Shown here one piece after another: positions 29,381 through 41,463 of a DNA stretch of 64,000 nt. The stretch's first letter is position 1, and every line of letters begins with the position of its first letter. The DNA lies in the NCBI GenBank assembly GCA_947452995.1, contig CANGEV010000001.1, positions 1-64,000 on the forward strand, read 5' to 3'. A model generated the notes under the pieces. That model made no database searches. It was not told where the DNA came from and saw nothing but the letters and a program-made list of their open reading frames with translations. Source of the DNA: Chitinophagales bacterium (GTDB taxonomy: Bacteria; Bacteroidota; Bacteroidia; Chitinophagales; CAIODY01). The position numbers and the translations under genes were made by a program.

Positions 29381-31024
29381 ATGAAACACCAATCAATTTT
29401 AGATCGAGCGATTCAAGCGAATCATGAACGTAGCTTCTTTGCACAATACCCAGAACATCCAAAAGCTTATGGAGAAGAAGGCATGCAAGCCGGTTTGTCG
29501 AATGTAAAATCATTCTTTAATAATTTTTACAATGGGTTATTGCAGGAAAATATGAATGCAAGTGTTGGTGAAGAAGTATCGCCATACACACAGGAAGCGT
29601 TGAATATTAGATATCCATCAGCCAATCCTGAAGTTTATATTGAACAGGCTAAAAAAGCATTTGCAAGCTGGAAGAAAACTTCAAAAGAGGTGCGTGCAGA
29701 TATTTTGATTGAATGCCTAGAACAGATAAAAACAAAATTTTATGAAATTGCTTATGCTACCATGCATACAACAGGGCAATCATTTATCATGAGTTTTCAA
29801 GCAAGTGGACCACACTCAAATGATCGAGCATTAGAGGCAATAGCTGCAGGTTACGAAGCATTGAATGCATATTCAGCCGACGTACTGTGGGAAAAACCAA
29901 TGGGTAAATTCAACCTAAAACTAAAGAAGGATTTTCATGCTGTCCCTAGAGGAATTGGCTTGGTGATAGGTTGTTCTACCTTCCCTGTCTGGAATACTCT
30001 GCCAGGTGTATTTGCAGATTTAATAACCGGGAATCCTGTTATTATAAAACCGCATCCAAAAGCTGTTTTACCAATTGCAATTGTGGTAGAAGAAATGCAA
30101 AAAGTATTCAAGTCCTTCCAAATTGACGTAAATACCGTTCAATTAGCCTGTGATGATTCATCCCATTTAATTACTAAAGTATTATGTGAACATCCTGCTA
30201 TTAAACTTATTGATTATACGGGTGGTTCAGCTTTTGGAAATTATGTAGAAGGCCTTTCTGGTAAAACAGTGTTTACAGAAAAGGCTGGTGTAAATTCAGT
30301 TATTCTAGACTCTGCGAATAAAATTGACGATGTATTAGGAAACTTAGCATTCGCAGTATCCTTATATTCTGGACAAATGTGTACAGCACCCCAAAACTTT
30401 TTTATCCCTGAAAATGTCACTACCGCGGAAGGCCCTATTAGTTTTGAAGAAATAGCTGAAAAATTTAAGGTGGCCGTTTCTGGTATTGCCAACAATCCTA
30501 AAATGGGACCCGGAACTTTAGGTGCGATTCAAAATGAATTGACTGCCGATCGCGTTAAAAATATTGGAAATTTAGGTAAAGTAGTTTTGTTAGAAAGCAA
30601 TTCAATTACTAATGAAGAATTTCCCGCTGCTCGTACTTGCACACCAACAATATTAGCTTGTGATACTTCTGATAAGGCAGTTTTCGAACAAGAATTATTT
30701 GGTCCTATCGTTCTTTTGATCAAAACCTCTAATACGGAACAATCTGTTTCAATCGCGAAAGACATGTGTGAAAAGCATGGTGCAATTACTTGCGCTGTCT
30801 ATTGTACTGATGCCGTTAAATCTGATTGGATTAAGGATGAAATGGAAAGTGTTTTTGCACCTGTTTCTCTTAATCTAACTGGTTTTATTTGGGTTAATCA
30901 ACATGCTGCTTTTAGCGATTTTCACGTTACAGGAGGAAATCCTGCAGGTAATGCCACCTTCACTAACGCAGCTTTCGTAGACAGGAGATTTGTTTGGGTT
31001 GGTCATAGAGAAGTTATTGCATAA
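29381..31024 (+). CDS. paaN: Aldehyde dehydrogenase-like PaaN family protein
   Basis: ALDH-like blocks (GLVIGCSTFPVWNTLPGVFADLITGNPVIIKPHP, FTEKAGVNSVILDS, YSGQMCTAPQNFF). ATG at 29381 preferred over 29327. Confidence 0.8.
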   Translation: MKHQSILDRAIQANHERSFFAQYPEHPKAYGEEGMQAGLSNVKSFFNNFYNGLLQENMNASVGEEVSPYTQEALNIRYPSANPEVYIEQAKKAFASWKKTSKEVRADILIECLEQIKTKFYEIAYATMHTTGQSFIMSFQASGPHSNDRALEAIAAGYEALNAYSADVLWEKPMGKFNLKLKKDFHAVPRGIGLVIGCSTFPVWNTLPGVFADLITGNPVIIKPHPKAVLPIAIVVEEMQKVFKSFQIDVNTVQLACDDSSHLITKVLCEHPAIKLIDYTGGSAFGNYVEGLSGKTVFTEKAGVNSVILDSANKIDDVLGNLAFAVSLYSGQMCTAPQNFFIPENVTTAEGPISFEEIAEKFKVAVSGIANNPKMGPGTLGAIQNELTADRVKNIGNLGKVVLLESNSITNEEFPAARTCTPTILACDTSDKAVFEQELFGPIVLLIKTSNTEQSVSIAKDMCEKHGAITCAVYCTDAVKSDWIKDEMESVFAPVSLNLTGFIWVNQHAAFSDFHVTGGNPAGNATFTNAAFVDRRFVWVGHREVIA

Positions 31025-31034
31025 ATAAATTTGA

Positions 31035-33590
<2,556 letters not shown>

Positions 33591-33601
<11 letters not shown>

Positions 33602-34148
33602 TAGATACTTTTAATAGGTGGGCAAATTCAAGAAGGTTGTCAAAGATAAAATCCATTTCCTCACTTTTTATTCCACCACGTTCTTTTCGATCGTCAATAA
33701 ACACTGTTGTCATACCGACAGCTTTTCCAAATTGCATGTCTGAAATATTATTCCCAATCATGATACTTTTAATAAAATCTATACTTGGAAAGTCACGTTG
33801 GGCATCGTAGGCCATTCCAGGTTTTGGTTTTCGATGCGTAGACGTTTCTGCATCCATATCAAGGCAATAATAAATCTTATCAATTCGTCCTCCGGCAGGA
33901 ATTACTAAAGACATCATTTTAGCATGAATACCTTTTAAATCCTCTTCCGTCATAATTCCTTTTGAAACCCCACGTTGGTTGGTTACCACCACAATTTTAC
34001 AGAAGAAGTCATTGAATAATTTCATTGCAGGTAAGGTAGTCTCAAACAAATGAAACTGATCAGCATTACGACAATAATCACCGGGTGTATCAATATTGAT
34101 AACACCATCACGATCTAAAAACAAGGTCCAAGTATTATCGATTAGCAT
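33591..34148 (-). CDS. HAD-IIIA family hydrolase (GmhB / histidinol-phosphatase-like)
   Basis: LFLDRDGVINIDTPGDY, VVTNQRGVSKG, RKPKPGMAYDA, MIGNNISDMQFGK. Confidence 0.88.
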
Positions 34149-34794
34149 TAAAATGGTTATTTAAGTTTAAGAGTAGGTCGTGAGTCGCCTTATGTAATTT
34201 CGAAATGGATATTTTAAAATCCCATTTTGATTTATCACGTTCTCCGACATAATTGGAAACAGCCTTCAATGAAATTGCAGGTGTTTTTAAGTAGTTCGAT
34301 AATTCAAAAACTACTGCCCCTTCCATAGATTCAATTAACAACTCCGGAAAGACGCTTTTTAAGACCTTAATTCTAGCTTTATTACTTTCTATAGTACCAA
34401 CTGTCAAACCTTCACAATTTGGCAAAATTGAATTTAATTCTAACGTTTTAAAAGATTTTACCCGACTGCTCTTTCTAAAAGCACTATTGAAACCCATCTC
34501 ATCCACACTATTAAATAATTCTTCGTTTTCCCAAGCGCCTACCAAAAACTGATCTTCAAGAACATTAAAGACGGTTCCTAAAGTGATATTGGTATCGAAA
34601 CAGCCTGCAATACCTATTTGTAGAATATAATCATACTTTAGATTAGGATGATCGGCAATAAACTTCATTGCATTTAACATCGCGAAGCTTGGCCCGACAC
34701 CTGTAATACAAACGTCAAGGTTGATTTGATCAGGCAAAGGATTAATAAACCCATCTATTTCCAACTGTGTTGCAGCTAAGAGCAGAATCCGCAT
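34135..34794 (-). CDS. mqnB: Futalosine hydrolase
   Basis: MRILLLAATQLEIDGF, ITGVGPSFAMLNA, QIGIAGCF, ESMEGAVVFELS; start at 34794 (track extends upstream through the tRNA). Confidence 0.8.
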   Translation of the reverse strand: MRILLLAATQLEIDGFINPLPDQINLDVCITGVGPSFAMLNAMKFIADHPNLKYDYILQIGIAGCFDTNITLGTVFNVLEDQFLVGAWENEELFNSVDEMGFNSAFRKSSRVKSFKTLELNSILPNCEGLTVGTIESNKARIKVLKSVFPELLIESMEGAVVFELSNYLKTPAISLKAVSNYVGERDKSKWDFKISISKLHKATHDLLLNLNNHFNANR

Positions 34795-34820
34795 ATAAAC
34801 AAAGATAAGAATTGGGACAA

Positions 34821-34852
34821 AAGAAAAGCGCCAAACTTTCGTAAGGCGCTTA
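34821..34852 (-). terminator. Rho-independent terminator downstream of tRNA-Arg
   Basis: Minus strand AAGCGCC-TTACGAAAGTTT-GGCGCTTTTCTTTT hairpin. Confidence 0.75.
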
Positions 34853-34859
34853 TTAATCG

Positions 34860-34933
34860 TGATTCCGTCAGGAGTCGAACCTGAAACCTTTTGATTCGTA
34901 GTCAAATGCTCTATCCAATTGAGCTACGGAACC
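34860..34933 (-). tRNA. tRNA-Arg(ACG)
   Basis: GGTTCCGTAGCTCAATTGGATAGAGCATTTGACTACGAATCAAAAGGTTTCAGGTTCGACTCCTGACGGAATCA; cloverleaf closes with 7-bp acceptor, anticodon loop CTACGAA; CCA not encoded. Confidence 0.95.
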
Positions 34934-34995
34934 GATTCGAAGCGCAAATATACGATATAATAATTGATATTTCAAAGTATCTTTGCAATTATTCT

Positions 34996-35466
34996 ATGAA
35001 AATAAAAATAATTGCGCTCGGTAAAAGAAATGATCCCTTCTTAAAAGAAGAGGTTCAAATGTATCTAGATCGCCTTCAACACTATATTCCAACAGAATTA
35101 GTGGTTTTGGAACCCAAGGTAAATCAACATCTATCGATAGCCCAAATCAAACTAGAAGAAACAAAATATTTTTTACAAAACCTTCCGGATCAGCCACATC
35201 AATTGCTACTTTTGGATGAAAGAGGTAAAGGAAAAAGTTCCATTGAATTTGCAAATTTTATAGAATCGCTCCAACAAACGTCCGTTAAACAACTAATAAT
35301 TGGTATTGGAGGCAGCTATGGCTGGAATTTTGACGCATTTCAACAAAAACCGAATCTTTTCAAAATTTCGGACTTCGTGCTGCCGCACCAACTAGTGCGT
35401 CTAATTTTAGTGGAGCAACTCTATCGTGTAGGTACGATTCTTAAAAATGAAAACTATCATCATTAA
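34996..35466 (+). CDS. rlmH: 23S rRNA (pseudouridine1915-N3)-methyltransferase
   Basis: MKIKIIALGKRND, LLLDERGKGKSSIEFA, IIGIGGSYGW, LPHQLVRLILVEQLYR; ATG at 34996. Confidence 0.95.
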   Translation: MKIKIIALGKRNDPFLKEEVQMYLDRLQHYIPTELVVLEPKVNQHLSIAQIKLEETKYFLQNLPDQPHQLLLLDERGKGKSSIEFANFIESLQQTSVKQLIIGIGGSYGWNFDAFQQKPNLFKISDFVLPHQLVRLILVEQLYRVGTILKNENYHH

Positions 35467-35467
35467 A

Positions 35468-37363
35468 ATGCGTTGGATAGGTTTACTTTTTTTATTGAAT
35501 TCATGTTGGGTTGGGCTGTCATTTGCTCAGGTTAAAAACCCATATATTGTTGCATTTGATATAGCAGATTTAGCAAAATCAAACAATTTCGGAGACGGCT
35601 ACTCCTACTGTTGTAACGCAAGTATGAACCCCAAAGGCGGTAACGTCGCCCTAGATGGAGAGGCTGATTTAATGCATGCTTATATAACCATGTATCGCGC
35701 AACACACGATGCTAAATATTTAGACAAATTCATCATCCATTCCAAAAGAGTGCAAGAACGAAGAGATGATAATATCAATAATCTAAATCCAAGATTAGTT
35801 CGTAATCGAACACTCTCAAAAAAACTGAATCCATCCTTACCAGATGCTTATGCTGGTTACGGAGAACGATTTATAAGTTATGGTTGGTCGTATGACATTG
35901 ATATCAATCCTAATTCAGGAGAGGCTGAATTCTTTTATGGCTGGGCCCCTACTCCATTGTATGCAGGTAAAATAATTTTTCCCATGCTGGAATTCATCTA
36001 TCTTTTAGATAATGAATTTCCCGAAATACAACAACAAACCCTTCCTGAAGAAGCAAAAGGAATGTCAAAATATAATGTTCAAGATAGTTTGAGTTATAAT
36101 ATCAGTGATAGTTTAAATAATTTTGAAAGCTACTTGGATTACAGAAATTGGCTTTTGAAAAGGGTTTTACAAACCTATGTTTTCCTAAACAACAATTATT
36201 GGAATGACAAACCCGGGGTTTATAATTGTAGTGATAAAAATGATATCGGCTATTTCTGTCAATTACGTACACATTGTATGGGCGGACCAGGAACAGATAT
36301 CAACCAACAATGTGCTATCGGAAAATCACTTTTATATTTGAGTAAAATCATTCCAGATTCAAGTATTTGGAAAAAAGGCATAGACAAACAAGTGCACGAC
36401 ATTGCCTATAGCCTTAGGTGTATATTAGAAACTAATCCGACAAATAAGTATACCTACACATGGCCAGAAGCGTTTAAGAACTATACAGGTCATAGAGAAA
36501 CTGTCGGGCATGGTATTGAAGATGCTCAATTTATGGAACTCGCGTATCAATTAAGAGTGGAAGAATTGCCCAACAAATTATTTTTCAATATTGAGGACGT
36601 AAAGAAGATGGCCCGAACTATTTCATTAATTGTTTTTAGAAAACCCTATGATTTCGCATCAATAATAGATGGTAGCGGACAGAAAGACAATTGGACCGCA
36701 CTTTATTATGGTTTTTTAATCCCTTACGAAGAAGATTTATTTCAAGTATTCAATCATATCGCAATTGAATCTGTATGTAAAGCACCGAAAGCTCCTTGTC
36801 AAATTTCCTATTTAGCTTATGCTAGTTCAAGTTATTTTACATCCTTTACAACTACTTTCATTGAGCATGCACTTTGGCCAAAAATGGTCCTTGACGCAAA
36901 ATTATTTTCACTTAACAAACGTAGCTTTAGTATTGATAGCACAGAATTAATTTTAAAAAAAGAAAACTCAATTGAATTTATTGCTGTAAAGATTGACTCC
37001 TCGATACTTGACTTAAATAAATACAAAATTATCGGAGTGGCGTATGCTAAAGATTTGAAACGAGAATGTAATTTATTGTATATCCTAACCAATAATGCTC
37101 AAGTTCTTATTTTAATACAAAAGAAGAATGAATGGTCACTAATATCTAGAGAAAAATTCTCCCTGAAATATCGTCCTACGGAAATTGACAGCTATCCTTC
37201 AGAAGATAAGGACTACCCCGATAATCTAGTTTTAAAATTTTCAAATGACAAACGTATTGTCCATTATTCCCTTAATCTTAATGACTATTCACTAGAAAAA
37301 GATAATTTCTTGTTGAAGGATATCTTTGAACGAACGAAAAATTTGTTCAACGTGGATAAATAA
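35468..37363 (+). CDS. Uncharacterised secreted protein, ~630 aa
   Basis: MRWIGLLFLLNSCWVGLSFAQ signal-like N-terminus; helical-repeat-like DGEADLMHAYITMYRATHDAKYLDKFIIHSKRV. Product not recognised. Confidence 0.65.
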   Translation: MRWIGLLFLLNSCWVGLSFAQVKNPYIVAFDIADLAKSNNFGDGYSYCCNASMNPKGGNVALDGEADLMHAYITMYRATHDAKYLDKFIIHSKRVQERRDDNINNLNPRLVRNRTLSKKLNPSLPDAYAGYGERFISYGWSYDIDINPNSGEAEFFYGWAPTPLYAGKIIFPMLEFIYLLDNEFPEIQQQTLPEEAKGMSKYNVQDSLSYNISDSLNNFESYLDYRNWLLKRVLQTYVFLNNNYWNDKPGVYNCSDKNDIGYFCQLRTHCMGGPGTDINQQCAIGKSLLYLSKIIPDSSIWKKGIDKQVHDIAYSLRCILETNPTNKYTYTWPEAFKNYTGHRETVGHGIEDAQFMELAYQLRVEELPNKLFFNIEDVKKMARTISLIVFRKPYDFASIIDGSGQKDNWTALYYGFLIPYEEDLFQVFNHIAIESVCKAPKAPCQISYLAYASSSYFTSFTTTFIEHALWPKMVLDAKLFSLNKRSFSIDSTELILKKENSIEFIAVKIDSSILDLNKYKIIGVAYAKDLKRECNLLYILTNNAQVLILIQKKNEWSLISREKFSLKYRPTEIDSYPSEDKDYPDNLVLKFSNDKRIVHYSLNLNDYSLEKDNFLLKDIFERTKNLFNVDK

Positions 37364-37425
37364 CGATCTAAATCATATTTTTACCGAAGATTCTTTACGT
37401 ACTTTGTTCTTTAATTTTATAAACG

Positions 37426-38181
37426 ATGTATCCATTTTTATTTTTCGTCGCCATTTGGTATTTATCACTTTTCACTCAAACATTTTTTCATCATAGATAC
37501 TCTGCTCACGGCATGTTCACGATGAATAAATTCTGGGAAAAAGTTTTTTATGTATTGACCTGGTTATTCCAAGGTTCTTCGTATTTAAGTCCGTATGCTT
37601 ATGGTATTATGCACCGTTATCACCACGCATATGCAGATACTGACAAAGATCCACACTCTCCGCTCTACTCTAAAAATCTCTGGGATATGATGTGGAAAAC
37701 AAAAATTGAATACTCTGCAATAGCGAAACATCAAAAGCCTGTAGAAGAGCGTTTTTCACGCAACTTACCTTATTGGAAGTTTATGGAAAATATTGCAGAT
37801 ACATGGTTAAATCGTCTATTCTTTGTTGCACTTTATTCTTTGTTCTTTTTCAAATTTGCGAACCATTGGTACGATTGGGTTTGGCTACCTATGATCATAT
37901 TAATGGCTCCAATTCATGGCGCAATTATCAATTGGTTTGCACATAAATATGGTTATGTAAATGAAAAAGTAGGTGATACTTCTAAAAACCTTTTACCACT
38001 CGATTTTCTAATGTTAGGTGAATCGTATCATAACAATCACCACAAGTTTGGTGGACGTCCAAATTTTGGCGTAAAATGGCATGAAATTGACCCGATCTAT
38101 CCTTTTATATTACTATTTAACGCTTTAGGTATAATAAAGCTTAAACGTAACAATGACTTGAATTACTACCCCGCGAGTTAA
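37426..38181 (+). CDS. Acyl-CoA / fatty acid desaturase
   Basis: Histidine boxes HHRYSAHG, HRYHHAYAD, ESYHNNHHKFGG. Confidence 0.93.
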   Translation: MYPFLFFVAIWYLSLFTQTFFHHRYSAHGMFTMNKFWEKVFYVLTWLFQGSSYLSPYAYGIMHRYHHAYADTDKDPHSPLYSKNLWDMMWKTKIEYSAIAKHQKPVEERFSRNLPYWKFMENIADTWLNRLFFVALYSLFFFKFANHWYDWVWLPMIILMAPIHGAIINWFAHKYGYVNEKVGDTSKNLLPLDFLMLGESYHNNHHKFGGRPNFGVKWHEIDPIYPFILLFNALGIIKLKRNNDLNYYPAS

Positions 38182-38202
38182 ATTATTTAAACCATTTTCT
38201 GA

Positions 38203-39093
38203 ATGCAGCTTTCAATTTTTGCCCAACCAATAGAAACACAACTTAAATGGTTGAAATCTTCTGGTATGGAGGTGCAAAACGAGGAAGCTGCATTACTTTT
38301 TTTAGAACGAAACGGGCTTTACCGGCTCAGTCATTATTACAAACATTATTTTAAGAATTCTGAAGCCGAACACTTCAAGGAAGGAACAAGTTTCGAAAAA
38401 ATCCAATTGATTTATAATTGTGATCATTCCATTCGCCATTGGATTTTAGATGAAATGGAACATATTGAATTGTATGTACGTCAGTATATTAATTCAGCCA
38501 TGGTAACAGCTTATGGTCCTTATTGGATCGAACGTGAAGAACTATTTGAAGAGCGATATTTATTCGAAAAGAATCTTAGGCACTTATCGAAAGACTATAT
38601 TCGTAACGACGAAGATTTTATACAAGCCGAACGAAATAATGTCCCGGGAAATTTACCTCCGAGCTGGATAGCTTTAGAGGTTTCTTCATTTGGAACCTTA
38701 TCCTCTCTTTTTGATAACCTAAAGAACAGTAAAGAAAAGACTAAAATTGCAAAGCATTTTGGAGTGAATGAAAAGTACTTTTCCTCTTGGTTACATAGTT
38801 TGTCTCATGTTAGAAATCAGGCAGCACATTTTACGAGATTATGGAATGATACTTTCAACGTTCACATAAGTATACCAAAAACAACTTCTTTTAAATGGGT
38901 GAATAACCTGCATTTTGCAGATAATCGTGTGTATGCTTATTTATGCGTCATAGCTTTTATCCGAAACATAATGGATAAAAATTGGAACGCCGGCGAGCAA
39001 CTTAAATCTATCTTATCTAGATGTGAAGAGGTAAATGAAAGCGCTTATGGTTTCCCTTATGATTGGGCGGAAGAAGCCATTTGGACTAATTAA
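38203..39093 (+). CDS. Abi_2 (AbiD/AbiF-like) family protein with HEPN-like motif
   Basis: LERNGLYRLSHYYKHYF, CDHSIRHWILDEMEHIELYVRQYI, LPPSWIALEVSSFGTLSSLF, HVRNQAAHFTRLWND. Confidence 0.88.
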   Translation: MQLSIFAQPIETQLKWLKSSGMEVQNEEAALLFLERNGLYRLSHYYKHYFKNSEAEHFKEGTSFEKIQLIYNCDHSIRHWILDEMEHIELYVRQYINSAMVTAYGPYWIEREELFEERYLFEKNLRHLSKDYIRNDEDFIQAERNNVPGNLPPSWIALEVSSFGTLSSLFDNLKNSKEKTKIAKHFGVNEKYFSSWLHSLSHVRNQAAHFTRLWNDTFNVHISIPKTTSFKWVNNLHFADNRVYAYLCVIAFIRNIMDKNWNAGEQLKSILSRCEEVNESAYGFPYDWAEEAIWTN

Positions 39094-40007
39094 AAATGCA
39101 GTAATTCTGTTATAAGCATTGCCTGATTCACATCATTGATAGGGTTCTTGCCGTTTATAAGACAATCAAGGAAATGGGACATTTGCGCAAGGTATGTATC
39201 GGTAATTCGTTGTGAACTTTGAAAAACAACAATCCCATTTTTTAGAATGGTGTTTTGTATTAAATCAATCTCCAACAGTCCATCCTCCGCAAGAATATTC
39301 AAAGTGCGTTTTGAAACACGTGATGCGTAACTTAAACTTCCTGTGACACTAAGACTCGGATAATCGAATTTTATCTGCGCTGTATCCGGTGAATCAATTT
39401 CCAAACTAGATAATTTGTAAGAAGTGACGGAAGAACTTATTGGCTTTCCAAACAACCAATAAATATAATCTGGTTCGTGAATTAAATCATAAAGAACTCC
39501 ACCTCCTTTAGAAATAGAAGCACTGTACGATAACCTATAATCCTGAGAAGGACGCCAATCAGGCAAATAGGACCAAGCTTTAAAATCAGCTTGAATCGGT
39601 CGAATTAACCCCTCATCCAAACATCTTTTCACTTCTTGTAAGCAATCTAAAAACCGAAGATTACACGCTACGTAATTGATTTTATCTCCTATAGATTCTA
39701 TAACATGCTGCCCTTCATCTATATTTAGAAAAGCAGGCTTTTCAATAAAAAAAGCTTTCGTCTGTTTCGCAATTTTAATTATACTTTCAGCATGCAAAAA
39801 ACTAGGATTAGAAACAATTACAAAATTGTAAGATTGCAAATCAAGGTCATCATATGAATAAAAACTTCTTACCCCTTCAATTTCGCTATTATTTACACTA
39901 GAGCGTAAAGCATCTAATTGTATTGCTGGAAACAGTCTACGCAAAGCATGCGCATGCTTATTTGCGATGGAACCAAAACCTAAGAACAATACGTTTAACT
40001 GTTGCAT
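39090..40007 (-). CDS. Gfo/Idh/MocA family oxidoreductase
   Basis: NVLFLGFGSIANKHAHAL Rossmann start, FFIEKPAFLN, GGGVLYDLIHEPDY. Confidence 0.9.
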   Translation of the reverse strand: MQQLNVLFLGFGSIANKHAHALRRLFPAIQLDALRSSVNNSEIEGVRSFYSYDDLDLQSYNFVIVSNPSFLHAESIIKIAKQTKAFFIEKPAFLNIDEGQHVIESIGDKINYVACNLRFLDCLQEVKRCLDEGLIRPIQADFKAWSYLPDWRPSQDYRLSYSASISKGGGVLYDLIHEPDYIYWLFGKPISSSVTSYKLSSLEIDSPDTAQIKFDYPSLSVTGSLSYASRVSKRTLNILAEDGLLEIDLIQNTILKNGIVVFQSSQRITDTYLAQMSHFLDCLINGKNPINDVNQAMLITELLHF

Positions 40008-40011
40008 GTAA

Positions 40012-41370
40012 TTACTTGCCTAACGCTTGAATGACATCATATTGTGTGATAATATTGTAAAGACCAGAGTCCTCTTTCGTCAAAACTGCTTGCACATCCT
40101 TATTCATCATTGGGGCTAATTTTTCGACTGCAAGTGTTCTTTGAACAATTGGCAATACTCCTTCCATCAACTCGGCAACTTTCATTTGTAGCAAATTGGG
40201 GCTACTTAGAACTTTAGTAAATAATCCTTTTTCAGAAATAGTGCCTATAGGTTCTCTGTTCTTCATTACAGGGATATGAGTGATGTCATATTTTTTCATC
40301 AGTGCTATAGCTTCTTTAACTATTGTATCTTCGGTAACAGTTACAAGAGATACCTTACCACGCGTAGATAAGATGTCATTAACAGTGGTAACTTCAAGAT
40401 AGCCACGTTCTTTCATCCATTCATCATTGTACAACTTACCTATATAACGCGAGCCGTGATCATGAAAAATAACAACTACTAAATCATCTTTTTTTAATTG
40501 ATTCTGTAATTGCATCAGTCCGGCCACAGCAGAACCTGCAGAATAACCTACAAAAATACCTTCCTCTTTCGTAATACGACGTGCCATTACAGCACCATCT
40601 TTATCAGATACTTTTTCAAAAAGATCTATAACAGACATGTCATAGTTTTGAGGGACAAAATCTTCGCCAATGCCTTCTGTGATATAACTATGCACTTCTC
40701 CCATATCTAAAACACCTGTCTCATGATATTTTTTCAACAATGATCCGTATGTATCGATAGCCCAGATTTTAATAGCAGGATTCTTTTCCTTCAAATAACG
40801 AGCAGTACCCGTTACAGTACCACCTGTACCAGCACCGACCACTAAATGAGTGATTTTTCCATCGGTCGCTTCCCAAATTTCTGGTCCAGTACTTTCGTAA
40901 TGCGCTTCACGATTAGATAAATTATCATATTGATTTACCCAATAAGAGTTTGGGATTTCAGAAGCTAAACGCTTAGCAACAGAATAATAAGAACCTGGAT
41001 CTTCAGGTTCAACATTCGTTGGACAAACAATTACTTCTGCACCAACCGCACGTAGGATATCAGCTTTTTCCTTAGACTGCTTATCAGTAGTAGTAAAAAT
41101 ACATTTATAGCCACGTACGACCCCAACAAGTGCTAAACCCATACCTGTATTGCCAGATGTACATTCTATTATCGTACCTCCTGGTTTTAACAAGCCATTC
41201 TTTTCAGCATCGTCAATCATTTTGACAGCCATACGATCTTTAATAGAGTTTCCAGGGTTGAACGAATCTACCTTAGCGACAACAGTACATGGTAATGAAG
41301 CCGTAACTTTATTCAAACGAATTAATGGCGTATTGCCAATGGTCTCGAGGATATTATTCTTAATATTCAT
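40012..41370 (-). CDS. Cystathionine beta-synthase-like PLP enzyme with C-terminal CBS-domain pair
   Basis: ETIGNTPLIRLNKV, NPGNSIKDRMA, ECTSGNTGMGLA, VGAGTGGTVTG; C-term VKEAIALMKKYDITHIPVMKNREPIGTISE. Confidence 0.92.
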   Translation of the reverse strand: MNIKNNILETIGNTPLIRLNKVTASLPCTVVAKVDSFNPGNSIKDRMAVKMIDDAEKNGLLKPGGTIIECTSGNTGMGLALVGVVRGYKCIFTTTDKQSKEKADILRAVGAEVIVCPTNVEPEDPGSYYSVAKRLASEIPNSYWVNQYDNLSNREAHYESTGPEIWEATDGKITHLVVGAGTGGTVTGTARYLKEKNPAIKIWAIDTYGSLLKKYHETGVLDMGEVHSYITEGIGEDFVPQNYDMSVIDLFEKVSDKDGAVMARRITKEEGIFVGYSAGSAVAGLMQLQNQLKKDDLVVVIFHDHGSRYIGKLYNDEWMKERGYLEVTTVNDILSTRGKVSLVTVTEDTIVKEAIALMKKYDITHIPVMKNREPIGTISEKGLFTKVLSSPNLLQMKVAELMEGVLPIVQRTLAVEKLAPMMNKDVQAVLTKEDSGLYNIITQYDVIQALGK

Positions 41371-41463
41371 AGCCGCTAAATTAAGAAATTTTAAGGCAGA
41401 AACTTAATTCCAACGACTAAAAATAGCATATCTTAGAGTTGTCACCCGCAAACTCGAAATATC

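Noticed and set aside
34860-34933. tRNA-Arg as an integration site for a genomic island
   Set aside because: No direct repeat of the tRNA 3' end noticed and flanking genes (mqnB, rlmH) are housekeeping.
34978-34985. TATCTTTG motif upstream of rlmH as a promoter
   Set aside because: Matches TAnnTTTG but the nearest upstream TTG is only 11 nt away; not strong enough to list.
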